A stretch of DNA of 64,000 bases from assembly GCF_014334735.1 (NCBI RefSeq), contig NZ_CP060587.1, positions 62,001-126,000 on the forward strand. The letters run 5' to 3'. This DNA comes from Aeromicrobium senzhongii. Its GTDB lineage: Bacteria; Actinomycetota; Actinomycetes; Propionibacteriales; Nocardioidaceae. Every line of letters starts with the position of its first letter. The stretch's first letter is position 1. The notes below the pieces were generated by a model that made no database searches, was not told the origin of the DNA, and was given only the letters and a program-made list of their open reading frames with translations. Made by a program: the position numbers and the translations under genes. Below are positions 1-8,330 of this stretch, one piece after another.

Positions 1-344
1 GCGTGCCGCCGCAGAAGGCCGGTGCCGCCTCGGCGATCTCCGAGACGGCGTACGAGATCGGCGCGGTCCTCGGCACGGCCGTGCTCGGCAGCGTGCTGAC
101 CGCGACCTTCCGGTCGAACCTGACCATCCCGTCGGTCGCGCAGTACGGCGAGAACGAGAACGCCTTCGAGACGCTCGGCAGCACGATGCAGTTCGCCGAG
201 AAGTTCGGAGACCCGGTGCAGGGCTGGATCGAGGCGTCGGCCGCGTCCGCGTTCGACCTGGGCGTCCAGTTCACGGCCGGTGCCGCGATCTTCGTCGCGC
301 TGGGCGCGGCCCTCGTCTCGCGACGGACCCTGCGACGCGGCTGA
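1..344 (+). CDS. MFS drug/proton antiporter, C-terminal fragment
   Basis: This is the 3' end of a gene that begins before the window; the frame is open from the first base. The visible ~113 residues have two hydrophobic segments: one near the start (ending in VLGTAVLGSVLTATF) and one at the end (FTAGAAIFVALGAALVSRR). Between them is a polar loop of about 60 residues. This is the usual arrangement of the last two helices of 14-helix DHA2 (EmrB/QacA-type) transporters, which export drugs or other small molecules by proton antiport across the cytoplasmic membrane. The substrate cannot be told from this part. Confidence 0.7.
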   Translation, partial: VPPQKAGAASAISETAYEIGAVLGTAVLGSVLTATFRSNLTIPSVAQYGENENAFETLGSTMQFAEKFGDPVQGWIEASAASAFDLGVQFTAGAAIFVALGAALVSRRTLRRG

Positions 345-363
345 TCGGGCTTACACTCGGCCC

Positions 364-1170
364 ATGCGGGGGCGCATCGCACTGGCCGGGGTGATGCTGC
401 TGGCTGCCGGTTGCTCGACGGAGCCCGAGCGCACCGACCCGCCTGACGGGCTGACGGCCGAGGTCATGCAGTACCGCGGCAAGCGGTTGACGCGCGAGAT
501 CGCCGTGGCCGTCTCGAACGACACCGACCGACGGCTCGAGCTGACGTCGATGCGGCTCACCTCCAACCGGTGGTCCGAGCCCGTCCGGTGGAGCGGCAGC
601 GACGAGGTCGGGGCGGGGTCGGGCACCGGACTCGACGTGGACCCGCCGACCGGCACGTGTCCCGAGGGGGAGGGACTGACGGCCTCGGCCGACCTCACGT
701 ACCGGTTCGGGGACGAGGAACGGCGATCGGTGCTGCCGGTCGAGGACCCCTACGGCGTGCTGCGTGACCTCGTCGACGGCGACTGCGGTGAGCAGGCGTT
801 CGACGAGGCGGTCACGATGACCGTCGGCGCACCGCAGGTCCGGGGCGGCACGTGGTCGAGCCGGATCACCCTCACTCCTCGGCGCCCGAACGACACCGTG
901 CTGCTGGGCTTCGCACCCACGCTGCGGTTCGCCTTCGGCCCTCGGACGCCGGCGGAGGTGGAGCTCCCCCTCGATCGCCCGCAGCGGCTCACGCTCGACG
1001 TCGTGATGGGCCGGTGCGATCCCCACATCGTGGCGGAGGACAAGGTCGGATCCCGTTTCGGCGCCTGGGTGCGGACGCCGGGGCTCGAGTACGGCTACTT
1101 CACGCTTCCGCTCGACGACGAGATCCACCAGTCGCTCGAGCAGTTCTACGCGCAGCGGTGTCGCCCGTGA
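364..1170 (+). CDS. Putative lipoprotein of unknown function
   Basis: The product is 268 residues. The start is ATG 364, because it gives a lipoprotein signal: a basic N-terminus (MRGR), a short hydrophobic stretch and the lipobox LAAGC, with Cys predicted as the lipidated first residue at about position 16. The mature part is polar, beta-rich in appearance and contains five further Cys residues, so it is probably exported and membrane-anchored. I do not recognise the family. It lies 20 bp after the MFS gene and 26 bp before a NUDIX gene on the same strand, so it may be co-transcribed with either. Confidence 0.6.
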   Translation: MRGRIALAGVMLLAAGCSTEPERTDPPDGLTAEVMQYRGKRLTREIAVAVSNDTDRRLELTSMRLTSNRWSEPVRWSGSDEVGAGSGTGLDVDPPTGTCPEGEGLTASADLTYRFGDEERRSVLPVEDPYGVLRDLVDGDCGEQAFDEAVTMTVGAPQVRGGTWSSRITLTPRRPNDTVLLGFAPTLRFAFGPRTPAEVELPLDRPQRLTLDVVMGRCDPHIVAEDKVGSRFGAWVRTPGLEYGYFTLPLDDEIHQSLEQFYAQRCRP

Positions 1171-1195
1171 GCGTCGGCGCTGGAACACTGGGCGC

Positions 1196-1681
1196 GTGAC
1201 CGAGCACTACCCCAGCGACGACCACGCCGGAGAGCGCAGCCTGCTCGTCGCGGCCGCCTACGTGATCCTGCGGCGCGGCGACGAGGTCCTCCTGCAGTTG
1301 CGGGAGGGCACGGGCTACCGCGACGGCCACTGGGCGCTCCTGGCCGGCCACGTCGATCCGGGCGAGTCGGTCCACGAGGCGGCCGTGCGCGAGGCGTACG
1401 AGGAGGCCGGTGTCACGATCGATCCCGCCGATCTGCACCCGCTGACCGCCCTCCACCGGTTCGAGCGCGGCGGGCCCCAGGTGGAGCAGCGGCTGGACGC
1501 GATCTTCGAGGTCACCCGCTGGAGCGGCGAGGCAGGGCTGCAGGAGGCGGACAAGGCCGCCGAGATGGGCTGGTTCCCGCTCGACGACCTGCCCGAGCCG
1601 ACCGTCCCCCACGAGCGCGACGTGCTCGATCTGCTCGCGGCCGGCCGGCCCGTCCCCCCGGTGATCTCGCTGCCGCTGTGA
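1196..1681 (+). CDS. NUDIX hydrolase
   Basis: This 161-residue protein has a complete NUDIX box at about residues 44-66: GHVDPGES, then REAYEEAG, fitting GX5EX7REUXEEXGU. NUDIX enzymes cleave nucleoside diphosphates linked to another moiety and need a divalent metal bound by the REXXEE glutamates. The fold is full length with nothing added. The start is GTG 1196, 26 bp after the lipoprotein stop. The substrate is not predictable; it may be a nucleotide pool-cleaning or MutT-like enzyme. Confidence 0.85.
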   Translation: MTEHYPSDDHAGERSLLVAAAYVILRRGDEVLLQLREGTGYRDGHWALLAGHVDPGESVHEAAVREAYEEAGVTIDPADLHPLTALHRFERGGPQVEQRLDAIFEVTRWSGEAGLQEADKAAEMGWFPLDDLPEPTVPHERDVLDLLAAGRPVPPVISLPL

Positions 1682-1765
1682 CCCCGCCGCCGCTGGCGCG
1701 ATCATGACGAAGGTTGGCGGGCCGGGCCCGGGCCGGACCCGGTCGTGGCGTGCGAGCATGGATCG

Positions 1766-2677
1766 GTGACCCGCCGCGACAGCCTGCTCGCCGTCCTCGT
1801 CGCGGTGATCTGGGGCTGCAACTTCGTCGCCATCCACGTCGGTCTGGCCGACGTCCCGCCGTTCCTGTTCCTCGCCATCCGGTTCACGCTCGTGGCGCTC
1901 CCGCTGGTCTTCTTCGTGCCACGGCCGCAGGCGCCGTTCGGCGTCGTCTTCAGCATCGGCCTGTTCATGAGCTTCGGTCAGTTCGGGTTGCTGTACCTGG
2001 CCATGGCGATCGGGATGCCGGCCGGACTCGCCGCCCTGGTCCTGCAGGCCCAGGTGATCTTCACGATCGTGATCGCCGCGGTGGCGCTGGGCGAGCGGGC
2101 CTCCGTGCGCCAGGGTCTCGGCGCGGTCATCGGGACGGCCGGACTCGTCGTCGTGGCGTGGGGCTTCCACCAGGACGCGCCGCTGGTCCCGTTGCTGGTG
2201 ACGGTGGGCGCGGCCCTGTCGTGGGCGATCGGCAACGTCATCGCCCGCGCCGCGAAGGTGTCCTCGGGGCTGTCGCTCGTGGTCTGGTCGGCGCTGGTGG
2301 TGCCGGTGCCCTGTCTGGCGGTGTCCCTGGTGGTCGACGGTCCGGCCGAGATGGCCGATGCGATCGGCCGGTTCGGCCTCGGGGCGTGGGTCAGCACCCT
2401 CTACACGGTCGTGCTGGCGTCGCTGGTCGGGTACACGATCTTCAACCGGCTGATGGCGACCTATCCGGCGGCCAGTGTGGTGCCGTTCATCCTGCTCGTG
2501 CCGCCGGTGGGCGTGCTGTCGGCCTGGGTCGCCCTCGACGAGGTGCCCAGCACGCTGGAGTGGGTCGGCGGCGTCGTGATGATGGTCGGGGTGGCGGTCG
2601 CGACCGTCACACTCCGGTCGCGAGCACGCCCGCTCGGGCCATCGACACCAGCAGCTCTGACATCGCCTCCGGGCTGA
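1766..2677 (+). CDS. EamA/DMT family transporter
   Basis: This is an integral membrane protein of about 303 residues with roughly ten hydrophobic helices in two repeated halves, each an EamA domain. An example is the first helix, LAVLVAVIWGCNFVAIHVGL, a typical EamA opening. Such proteins export amino acids or other metabolites (YdcZ/RhaT-like superfamily). GTG 1766 is chosen because it places the first helix near the N-terminus; GTG 1745 would add seven residues. The 3' end overlaps the convergent TetR gene by 71 bp. The substrate is unknown. Confidence 0.8.
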   Translation: MTRRDSLLAVLVAVIWGCNFVAIHVGLADVPPFLFLAIRFTLVALPLVFFVPRPQAPFGVVFSIGLFMSFGQFGLLYLAMAIGMPAGLAALVLQAQVIFTIVIAAVALGERASVRQGLGAVIGTAGLVVVAWGFHQDAPLVPLLVTVGAALSWAIGNVIARAAKVSSGLSLVVWSALVVPVPCLAVSLVVDGPAEMADAIGRFGLGAWVSTLYTVVLASLVGYTIFNRLMATYPAASVVPFILLVPPVGVLSAWVALDEVPSTLEWVGGVVMMVGVAVATVTLRSRARPLGPSTPAALTSPPG

Positions 2678-3164
2678 TGCGCGCCGAGTGCGGGGTCGAG
2701 TTGATCAGTCCGAACACCGCCTGGGTCGCGGCGCGTGCGGTGGCGCGGTCCAGGTTCGGACGCAGCTCACGCAGGGTGTCGACCCAGGCGTCGATGTAGG
2801 ACAACTGCAGCTCGCGGACCGTCTGCTGGGCGTCGATCGAGAGGTTGGCCCACTCGCGGTCCTGGACGACGATCAGCGCCGGGTGGGTGAGGGCGAACTC
2901 GACGTGCCACGCGATCAGCGCGTCCAGTGCCGCCTCGGGCCCGGTGGCCTCGGACCGCCGCTGGCGGCCGCCTGCCAGCAGCTGCTCGCTGATCGAGGTG
3001 AGCGACTGGGCGAGGAGGTCCTCCTTGCCGGTGAAGTGCTTGTAGATCGCGGGTCCGGAGATGCCGCACGCCTCGCCGATGTCGTGGACCGAGACGCCGT
3101 GGTAACCGCGCGCGGCGAACAGGCCCGCGGCCGTGTCCAGGATCTGGTCTCGACGGCTCACCAC
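2607..3164 (-). CDS. TetR family regulator, probable repressor of the leucine-degradation operon
   Basis: The product is 185 residues. The N-terminal helix-turn-helix is typical of TetR ([20 protein letters not shown], then a recognition helix containing SGPAIYKHF at about residues 35-45). The C-terminal ligand-binding domain is full length. The gene is divergent from the carboxylase operon with 23 bp between the start codons. An 18-bp palindrome at 3183-3200 lies in that space and is the likely operator. By analogy with other TetR regulators beside acyl-CoA carboxylase operons, an acyl-CoA intermediate may be the inducer; this is inference. Start is GTG 3164, with GTG 3161 as an alternative. 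Confidence 0.85.
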   Translation of the reverse strand: MVSRRDQILDTAAGLFAARGYHGVSVHDIGEACGISGPAIYKHFTGKEDLLAQSLTSISEQLLAGGRQRRSEATGPEAALDALIAWHVEFALTHPALIVVQDREWANLSIDAQQTVRELQLSYIDAWVDTLRELRPNLDRATARAATQAVFGLINSTPHSARISPEAMSELLVSMARAGVLATGV

Positions 3165-3182
3165 AGGAGCATAGCAAGGACA

Positions 3183-3200
3183 GGTTAATGAGTGTTAACC
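3183..3200. promoter_or_regulatory. Palindromic TetR operator candidate
   Basis: GGTTAATGAGTGTTAACC is an inverted repeat with perfect 6-bp arms (GGTTAA/TTAACC) around a 6-bp spacer. It sits between the divergent TetR gene and the carboxylase operon and overlaps the most likely start codon (ATG 3188) of the carboxylase beta gene. An AAGGA at 3176-3180 could be the ribosome-binding site for that ATG. Bound repressor would block both promoters or early elongation. Confidence 0.7.
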
Positions 3201-4747
3201 TTCGAGCCGTGGACATGCGAGAGCTCGTCGCCGAGCTGAGGGAACGTACGGCGACCGCGCGGCGAGGCGGTTCGGAGAAGGCACGCGACCGGCACGTCGC
3301 GCGCGGCAAGCTGCTGCCCCGGGAGCGGGTCGACCGGTTGCTCGATCCCGGCTCGCCGTTCCTGGAGATCGGCGCGCTGGCCGCGTACGACATGTACGGG
3401 GAGGATCCGTTCGCCGTGCCCAGCGCCGGCATCATCACGGGCATCGGCCGGGTGTCCGGCCGCGACTGCGTGATCGTCGCCAACGACGCGACGGTCAAGG
3501 GCGGCACGTACTACCCGCTCACGGTCAAGAAGCACCTGCGCGCGCAGACGATCGCGGCCGACAACCACCTGCCGTGCCTGTACCTGGTCGACTCCGGCGG
3601 CGCCTTCTTGCCGATGCAGGACGAGGTCTTCCCCGACCGCGACGACTTCGGCCGGATCTTCTTCCACCAGGCTCAGATGTCGGCCCGCGGGATCCCGCAG
3701 GTCGCCGCCGTCATGGGCTCGTGCACGGCCGGAGGCGCCTACGTGCCGGCGATGAGCGACGAGTCCGTGATCGTGCGGGACCAGGGCACGATCTTCCTCG
3801 GCGGCCCGCCGTTGGTGAAGGCGGCCACGGGCGAGGTCGTCACCGCCGAGGACCTCGGCGGCGGCGAGGTCCACGCCAAGATCTCGGGCGTCGTCGACCA
3901 CCTGGCCGACGACGACGACCACGCCCTGCAGCTGGTCCGTTCGATCGTCGACACGTTCGCGCGACCGGCGGAGCCGACGATCACCCGCCGCGAGGCCCTG
4001 CCGCCGCGCGAGGACCCCGAGGGTCTCTACGACGTCGTGCCGGTCGACTCGCGGACGCCGTACGACGTGCGCGAGGTCATCAGCCGGATCGTCGACGACT
4101 CGCGACTGCACGAGTTCAAACCGCTCTACGGCGACACGCTCGTGTGCGGGTTCGCGCACATCGACGGCTGGCCCGTCGCGATCCTGGCGAACAACGGGAT
4201 CCTGTTCAGCGAGTCGGCGCTCAAGGGCGCGCACTTCATCGAGCTGGCCAACCAGCGCGGCATCCCGCTGGTCTTCCTGCAGAACATCACGGGGTTCATG
4301 GTCGGCAAGGAGTACGAGAACGGCGGCATCGCCAAGGACGGCGCCAAGCTCGTCACGGCGGTCGCGTCCAGCGTCGTCCCGAAGTTCACCGTCGTCATCG
4401 GCGGCTCGTTCGGCGCCGGCAACTACGGCATGTGCGGCCGCGCCTACGACCCGCGATTCCTGTGGATGTGGCCCAATGCCCGGATCTCGGTGATGGGCGG
4501 CGAGCAGGCGGCCTCGGTGCTGGCGACCGTGCGCGGCGACTTCGAGTCCCCGGAGGCCGAGGAGCGGTTCAAGGCGCCGATCCGTGACCAGTACGAGACC
4601 CAGGGCTCGCCGTACTACTCGACCGCCCGGTTGTGGGACGACGGGATCATCGATCCGGTCGACACCCGCCGTGTCCTGGCACTCGGCCTCGCGGCCGCGT
4701 CGCACGCCCCCCTTCCCACGCCGAACTTCGGCATCTTCCGGATGTGA
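3188..4747 (+). CDS. Acyl-CoA carboxylase carboxyltransferase (beta) subunit, likely methylcrotonyl-CoA carboxylase
   Basis: The 519-residue protein is full length for the beta subunit of a biotin-dependent acyl-CoA carboxylase. It transfers CO2 from carboxybiotin to the acyl-CoA. Two crotonase-fold halves are visible, with glycine-rich oxyanion-hole stretches ([16 protein letters not shown] near residue 178; [20 protein letters not shown] near residue 400). Assignment to 3-methylcrotonyl-CoA rests on the operon: biotin carboxylase subunit and HMG-CoA lyase follow, which are the next steps of leucine breakdown. ATG 3188 has an SD-like AAGGA; GTG 3209 or ATG 3215 are later alternatives outside the operator palindrome. 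The next gene starts within or just after the stop codon. Confidence 0.85.
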   Translation: MSVNLRAVDMRELVAELRERTATARRGGSEKARDRHVARGKLLPRERVDRLLDPGSPFLEIGALAAYDMYGEDPFAVPSAGIITGIGRVSGRDCVIVANDATVKGGTYYPLTVKKHLRAQTIAADNHLPCLYLVDSGGAFLPMQDEVFPDRDDFGRIFFHQAQMSARGIPQVAAVMGSCTAGGAYVPAMSDESVIVRDQGTIFLGGPPLVKAATGEVVTAEDLGGGEVHAKISGVVDHLADDDDHALQLVRSIVDTFARPAEPTITRREALPPREDPEGLYDVVPVDSRTPYDVREVISRIVDDSRLHEFKPLYGDTLVCGFAHIDGWPVAILANNGILFSESALKGAHFIELANQRGIPLVFLQNITGFMVGKEYENGGIAKDGAKLVTAVASSVVPKFTVVIGGSFGAGNYGMCGRAYDPRFLWMWPNARISVMGGEQAASVLATVRGDFESPEAEERFKAPIRDQYETQGSPYYSTARLWDDGIIDPVDTRRVLALGLAAASHAPLPTPNFGIFRM

Positions 4748-4752
4748 GTGAC

Positions 4753-6544
4753 ATGGCTCTGCACTCTGTGCTCGTCGCCAACCGCGGCGAGATCGCCGCC
4801 CGTGTCCTGCGGGCCTGCCGCGAGCTGGGCATCCGCTCGGTGGCGGTCCACGTCCCCGGTGACACCGCGCACATCGCACTGGCCGATGCCGTCGTCGAGG
4901 TGCCCTCGTACCTCGACGGGGCCGCCATCATCGAGGCCGCGCGGTCCACGGGGGCCGAGGCGATCCACCCGGGGTACGGGTTCCTGTCCGAGAACGCCGG
5001 ATTCGCGCGCGCCGTGACCGACGCCGGCCTGGTGTTCGTCGGGCCCAGCGCCGACGTCATCGAGGTGATGGGCCGCAAGGACCGCGCGCGCGAGGTCGCC
5101 GAGCGGGCCGGCGTCCCGGTCATGCCTCGGTACGACCCGCAGGCCGTCCCCGCGGACGCCTACCCGGTCCTGGTCAAGGCGGCGGCCGGCGGCGGAGGCA
5201 AGGGCATGCACGTCGTGCGACACCCCGAGCAGCTGGCCGAGGCGCTCGCGACGGCGGCGCGCGAGGCCCGTGCGGCCTTCGGCGACGACACCCTCCTGGT
5301 CGAGCGGTACGTCGAGGGCGGCCGTCACGTCGAGGTCCAGGTCTTCGGCGACGAGCAGGGGAACATCGTCCACCTGCTCGATCGCGACTGCTCGGTGCAG
5401 CGTCGTCACCAGAAGGTCGTCGAGGAGGCCCCCGCGCCCGACCTCGACCCCGGGGTGCGCGACCGGATCCGCTCGGCGGCCGTGGCCCTGTGCCGCGAGG
5501 TCGGATACGTCAACGCCGGCACCGTCGAGTACCTCGTGATGGGCCAGGAGGCGTTCTTCCTCGAGATGAACACCCGGCTCCAGGTCGAGCACCCCGTGAC
5601 CGAGGAGGTCACCGCCACGGACCTCGTGCACTGGCAGCTCGCGGTCGCGGCCGGCGAGTCCCTGCCGCTGACCCAGGACGAGATCACGGCGGTCGGTCAC
5701 GCGATCGAGGTGCGCGTCTACGCCGAGGATCCGGCAGCGGGATTCCTGCCGCAGGCCGGCCGGATCCGCGAGGTCTGGTGGCCGGGCGCCCGCGTCGAGT
5801 CCGTCATCGGCGACGCCGAGGGCGCGGATGTCACGTCGTCGTTCGACCCGATGATCGCCAAGATCGTCGTGGCGGGCGACGATCGCGCCGAGGCGGTCGA
5901 CGCGATGGTCGAGGCGCTCGAGATGACGGCCGTGTTCGGCATCCGCAGCAACGTCGGCTTCCTGCGCCGGGTCGTGGACTCCGCGACCTTCCGCGACGCC
6001 GGTGATGGACACGGGCTGGCTGGACACGGCTCCCGAGGAGCTGTTGACCACTCCCGCAGTGCCCGCCCACGCAGCGGCGGTCGCGGCCCGGCTGCTGTGG
6101 CCCGAGCCCGACGACGGCTGGCGCTCGGCGGGCCCCGCGGCGCCGCTGAGAATGCCCGTCGTCGACGAGGAGGGCATCCGGCACGAGGTGACCGCCTGGT
6201 CCGACCACGTGCTGCCGGCGACCACGGACGGCGCACGGGCCTGGGTTGCTGTCGAGGGCGAGACCTACGTGTTCGAGCGGCCCGACGGCACGCGGCGGCC
6301 ACGCGTCCTGCACGCCGGCGACGCCGAGGTCACGGCCCCGATGCCCGGCACCGTCATCGCGGTCGACGTCGCGCAGGGCGATCGGGTCGAGGCCGGCCAG
6401 CGACTCGGTGCCGTCGAGGCGATGAAGATGGAGCTCGCCCTGACCGCCGCCCATGCCGGCGTCGTCACCGAGGTCGCCACGCTGGGTCGTCAGGTCAAGA
6501 TGGGTGAGTTGCTGTTCCACGTCGAGCCGTTGGAGGAGTCGTGA
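4753..6544 (+). pseudogene. Methylcrotonyl-CoA carboxylase biotin-containing (alpha) subunit, frameshifted
   Basis: The first ~416 codons encode a biotin carboxylase (VLVANRGEIA at the N-terminus, ATP-grasp Gly-rich KAAAGGGGKGMHVV, and EMNTRLQVEHPVTE). At about 6001 the frame breaks. In frame 1 the family-like sequence ends at FRDAG; one base later it resumes as VMDTGWLDT, typical of this position. It then continues through a linker to a biotinyl domain with the biotinylated-lysine motif EAMKM near 6416-6430. Removing one G at 6001-6002 restores a 596-residue protein. As written, frame 1 would give a carboxylase with a meaningless ~170-residue tail and no biotin site. This may be real inactivation or a sequencing error. 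GTG 4744, overlapping the upstream stop, is an alternative start. Confidence 0.85.
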
Positions 6545-7467
6545 CCGCACTGCCGATGGTCGAGCGTGACCCGTCCCTTCCGGACCGCGTCACGATCTAC
6601 GAGGTCGGTCCGCGCGACGGCCTGCAGAACGAGTCCGCGATCGTCCCTGTCGACGTCAAGGTCGCGTTCATCCAGGAGTTGGTCGCGGCGGGCCTGCCGA
6701 TCGTCGAGGCGACCAGCTTCGTTCATCCGAAGTGGGTGCCCCAGCTCGCCGACGCCGCCGAGGTCGTGGACCGGCTGCCCGTCTCGGGCCGCGTCCCCCT
6801 CCCGGTGCTGGTGCCGAACGAGCGAGGACTCGACCGTGCCCTCGAAGCGGGCGTGCGCCACATCGCGATCTTCGCCAGCGCCACCGAGACGTTCGCCGAG
6901 CGGAACCTCAACAGCTCGGTCGAGGGGCAGTTCGCGATGTTCGAGCCGGTCGTCCGGCGCGCGCTCGCCGAGGGCGTGGACGTCCGGGCGTACGTCTCGA
7001 TGTGCTTCGGTGACCCGTGGGAGGGACCCGTCGACCCGGCCCAGGTCGTCCGCGTGGGCCGGCGCCTGCTCGATCTCGGCGCGTCCCAGCTGTCCCTCGG
7101 CGACACGATCGGTGTCGGCACCCCCGGCCATGTCGCGCGGCTGGTCCGGGAGTTCGGCGATGCCGGGGTGCCGGTCGACCGGTTGGCGATGCACTTCCAC
7201 GACACCTACGGGCAGGCGCTCTCCAATGCCCTGGCCGCGCTGCGGTGCGGGATCACGACGTTCGACGCCTCCGCCGGCGGCCTGGGCGGCTGCCCCTACG
7301 CCGAGAGCGCGACCGGCAACCTCGCGACCGAGGACCTCGTCTGGATGCTCGACGGTCTGGGGATCGAGCACGGCGTCGACCTCGCCGCGCTGGTCAAGGC
7401 CAGCGTGACGATGGCGAAGGCGCTCGGCCGCGAGAGCCCGTCCGCGGTCGTGCGCGCCCTGGCCTGA
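6541..7467 (+). CDS. Hydroxymethylglutaryl-CoA lyase
   Basis: The 308-residue TIM-barrel enzyme splits 3-hydroxy-3-methylglutaryl-CoA into acetyl-CoA and acetoacetate, the last step of leucine degradation. Family marks are the opening EVGPRDGLQNE (substrate/metal-binding Arg-Asp), the metal-ligand segment MHFHDTYGQALSN, and the signature GLGGCPYAESATGN with the active-site Cys. The GTG start overlaps the stop of the carboxylase alpha gene (GTGA), so the genes are translationally coupled. A 28-bp-arm hairpin starts 13 bp after the stop. Confidence 0.93.
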   Translation: MTALPMVERDPSLPDRVTIYEVGPRDGLQNESAIVPVDVKVAFIQELVAAGLPIVEATSFVHPKWVPQLADAAEVVDRLPVSGRVPLPVLVPNERGLDRALEAGVRHIAIFASATETFAERNLNSSVEGQFAMFEPVVRRALAEGVDVRAYVSMCFGDPWEGPVDPAQVVRVGRRLLDLGASQLSLGDTIGVGTPGHVARLVREFGDAGVPVDRLAMHFHDTYGQALSNALAALRCGITTFDASAGGLGGCPYAESATGNLATEDLVWMLDGLGIEHGVDLAALVKASVTMAKALGRESPSAVVRALA

Positions 7468-7479
7468 CCGCCCCCCTCC

Positions 7480-7542
7480 CGAGATTTGCTCCCTTTTCCA
7501 CCTTTCAAAGACTCTGAAAGGTGGAAAAGGGAGCAAATCTCG
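7480..7542. repeat. Family A intergenic palindrome, copy 1 (63 bp)
   Basis: A perfect inverted repeat with 28-bp arms (7480-7507 and 7515-7542) and a 7-nt loop, AAGACTC. It fills the gap between the convergent HMG-CoA lyase and EcsC-like genes. The outer arm begins CGAGATTTGCTCC and the inner arm ends ACCTTTCA. A second copy is at 44770-44832. It could act as a bidirectional terminator, but the conserved sequence goes beyond what termination needs. Confidence 0.9.
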
Positions 7543-7559
7543 TGCTCGGGGAGAGGCGC

Positions 7560-8243
7560 TCAGCGCTTGCGCTTGAGGCGGCGGTCCCTGAGCTCGCTCT
7601 GGGCGTAGCGGCCGACCTGCCAGGTGCCGAAGCCGTCGGCGCCGGCGCCGACTGCCCCGCCGAGCAGCGGGATGCGCTTGCCGGCGAGCATCAGGGCCCG
7701 GCGACCGATGGTGCGGCCGACCAACTCCCCGGTGACCTCCTTGGCGATCCGGTCGTCGAGCAGCGGATCGTGCACGGGCGACGTGGCCAGGGCCATCGGC
7801 GAGGACGGCAGCCGCTTCTTCTTGACCATCTCGGCCACGGTGTCCTCGCCGAGCATCACCGCGAGGACGGCGTTGCGCACGCGCGGATCCTCGAGGTCGT
7901 AGCCGCGCAGGTGGGCGATGCTCGCGACGAGGTGGCACTGCACGATCGTGACTCCGACGACGTTCGCGGGCACGGTGGCCGGGGCGAGGGCGATGCCGCC
8001 GATGTTGGTGACGAAGCCCTGCACGCCCGCCAGGCTGGTGTGCGACCGCACGAGGGAGGCGACCGCCTTCTCGACGTCACCGCCGTGCGAGGCGAGCTTG
8101 GCCCCGGCGGTCTCGATCACGGGGCGCAGCGGCCCGACTCCGTCGATCGCCATGTCCAGAACCGCGCGGACGTATCCCGATGCCACGCTGGGCACGACGC
8201 GCGTGCCGGCCTCCTTGGCGATGCGGTCCTTCATCATTCCCAT
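7560..8243 (-). CDS. EcsC family protein
   Basis: This 227-residue protein matches the pattern of EcsC-like proteins of actinobacteria. A central glycine- and alanine-rich region (FVTNIGGIALAPATVPANVV) is followed by a segment on hydrophobic residues and histidine (QCHLVASIAHLRGYDLEDPR). The C-terminus is strongly basic. In Bacillus, EcsC is encoded with the EcsAB ABC transporter, but here it stands alone and its role is unknown. Start ATG 8243 gives MGMMKDRIAKEAG; ATG two codons further in is also possible. It is divergent from the phosphotransferase gene. Confidence 0.7.
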   Translation of the reverse strand: MGMMKDRIAKEAGTRVVPSVASGYVRAVLDMAIDGVGPLRPVIETAGAKLASHGGDVEKAVASLVRSHTSLAGVQGFVTNIGGIALAPATVPANVVGVTIVQCHLVASIAHLRGYDLEDPRVRNAVLAVMLGEDTVAEMVKKKRLPSSPMALATSPVHDPLLDDRIAKEVTGELVGRTIGRRALMLAGKRIPLLGGAVGAGADGFGTWQVGRYAQSELRDRRLKRKR

Positions 8244-8330
8244 GCCGCAAGCATAGGAAGGATGCGCGAATGCGCCCCTCGGTCGCGTCGCCGCGGGCGA
8301 TGCGGGGCGTGCCGCCCCTAGGGTTGGCCC

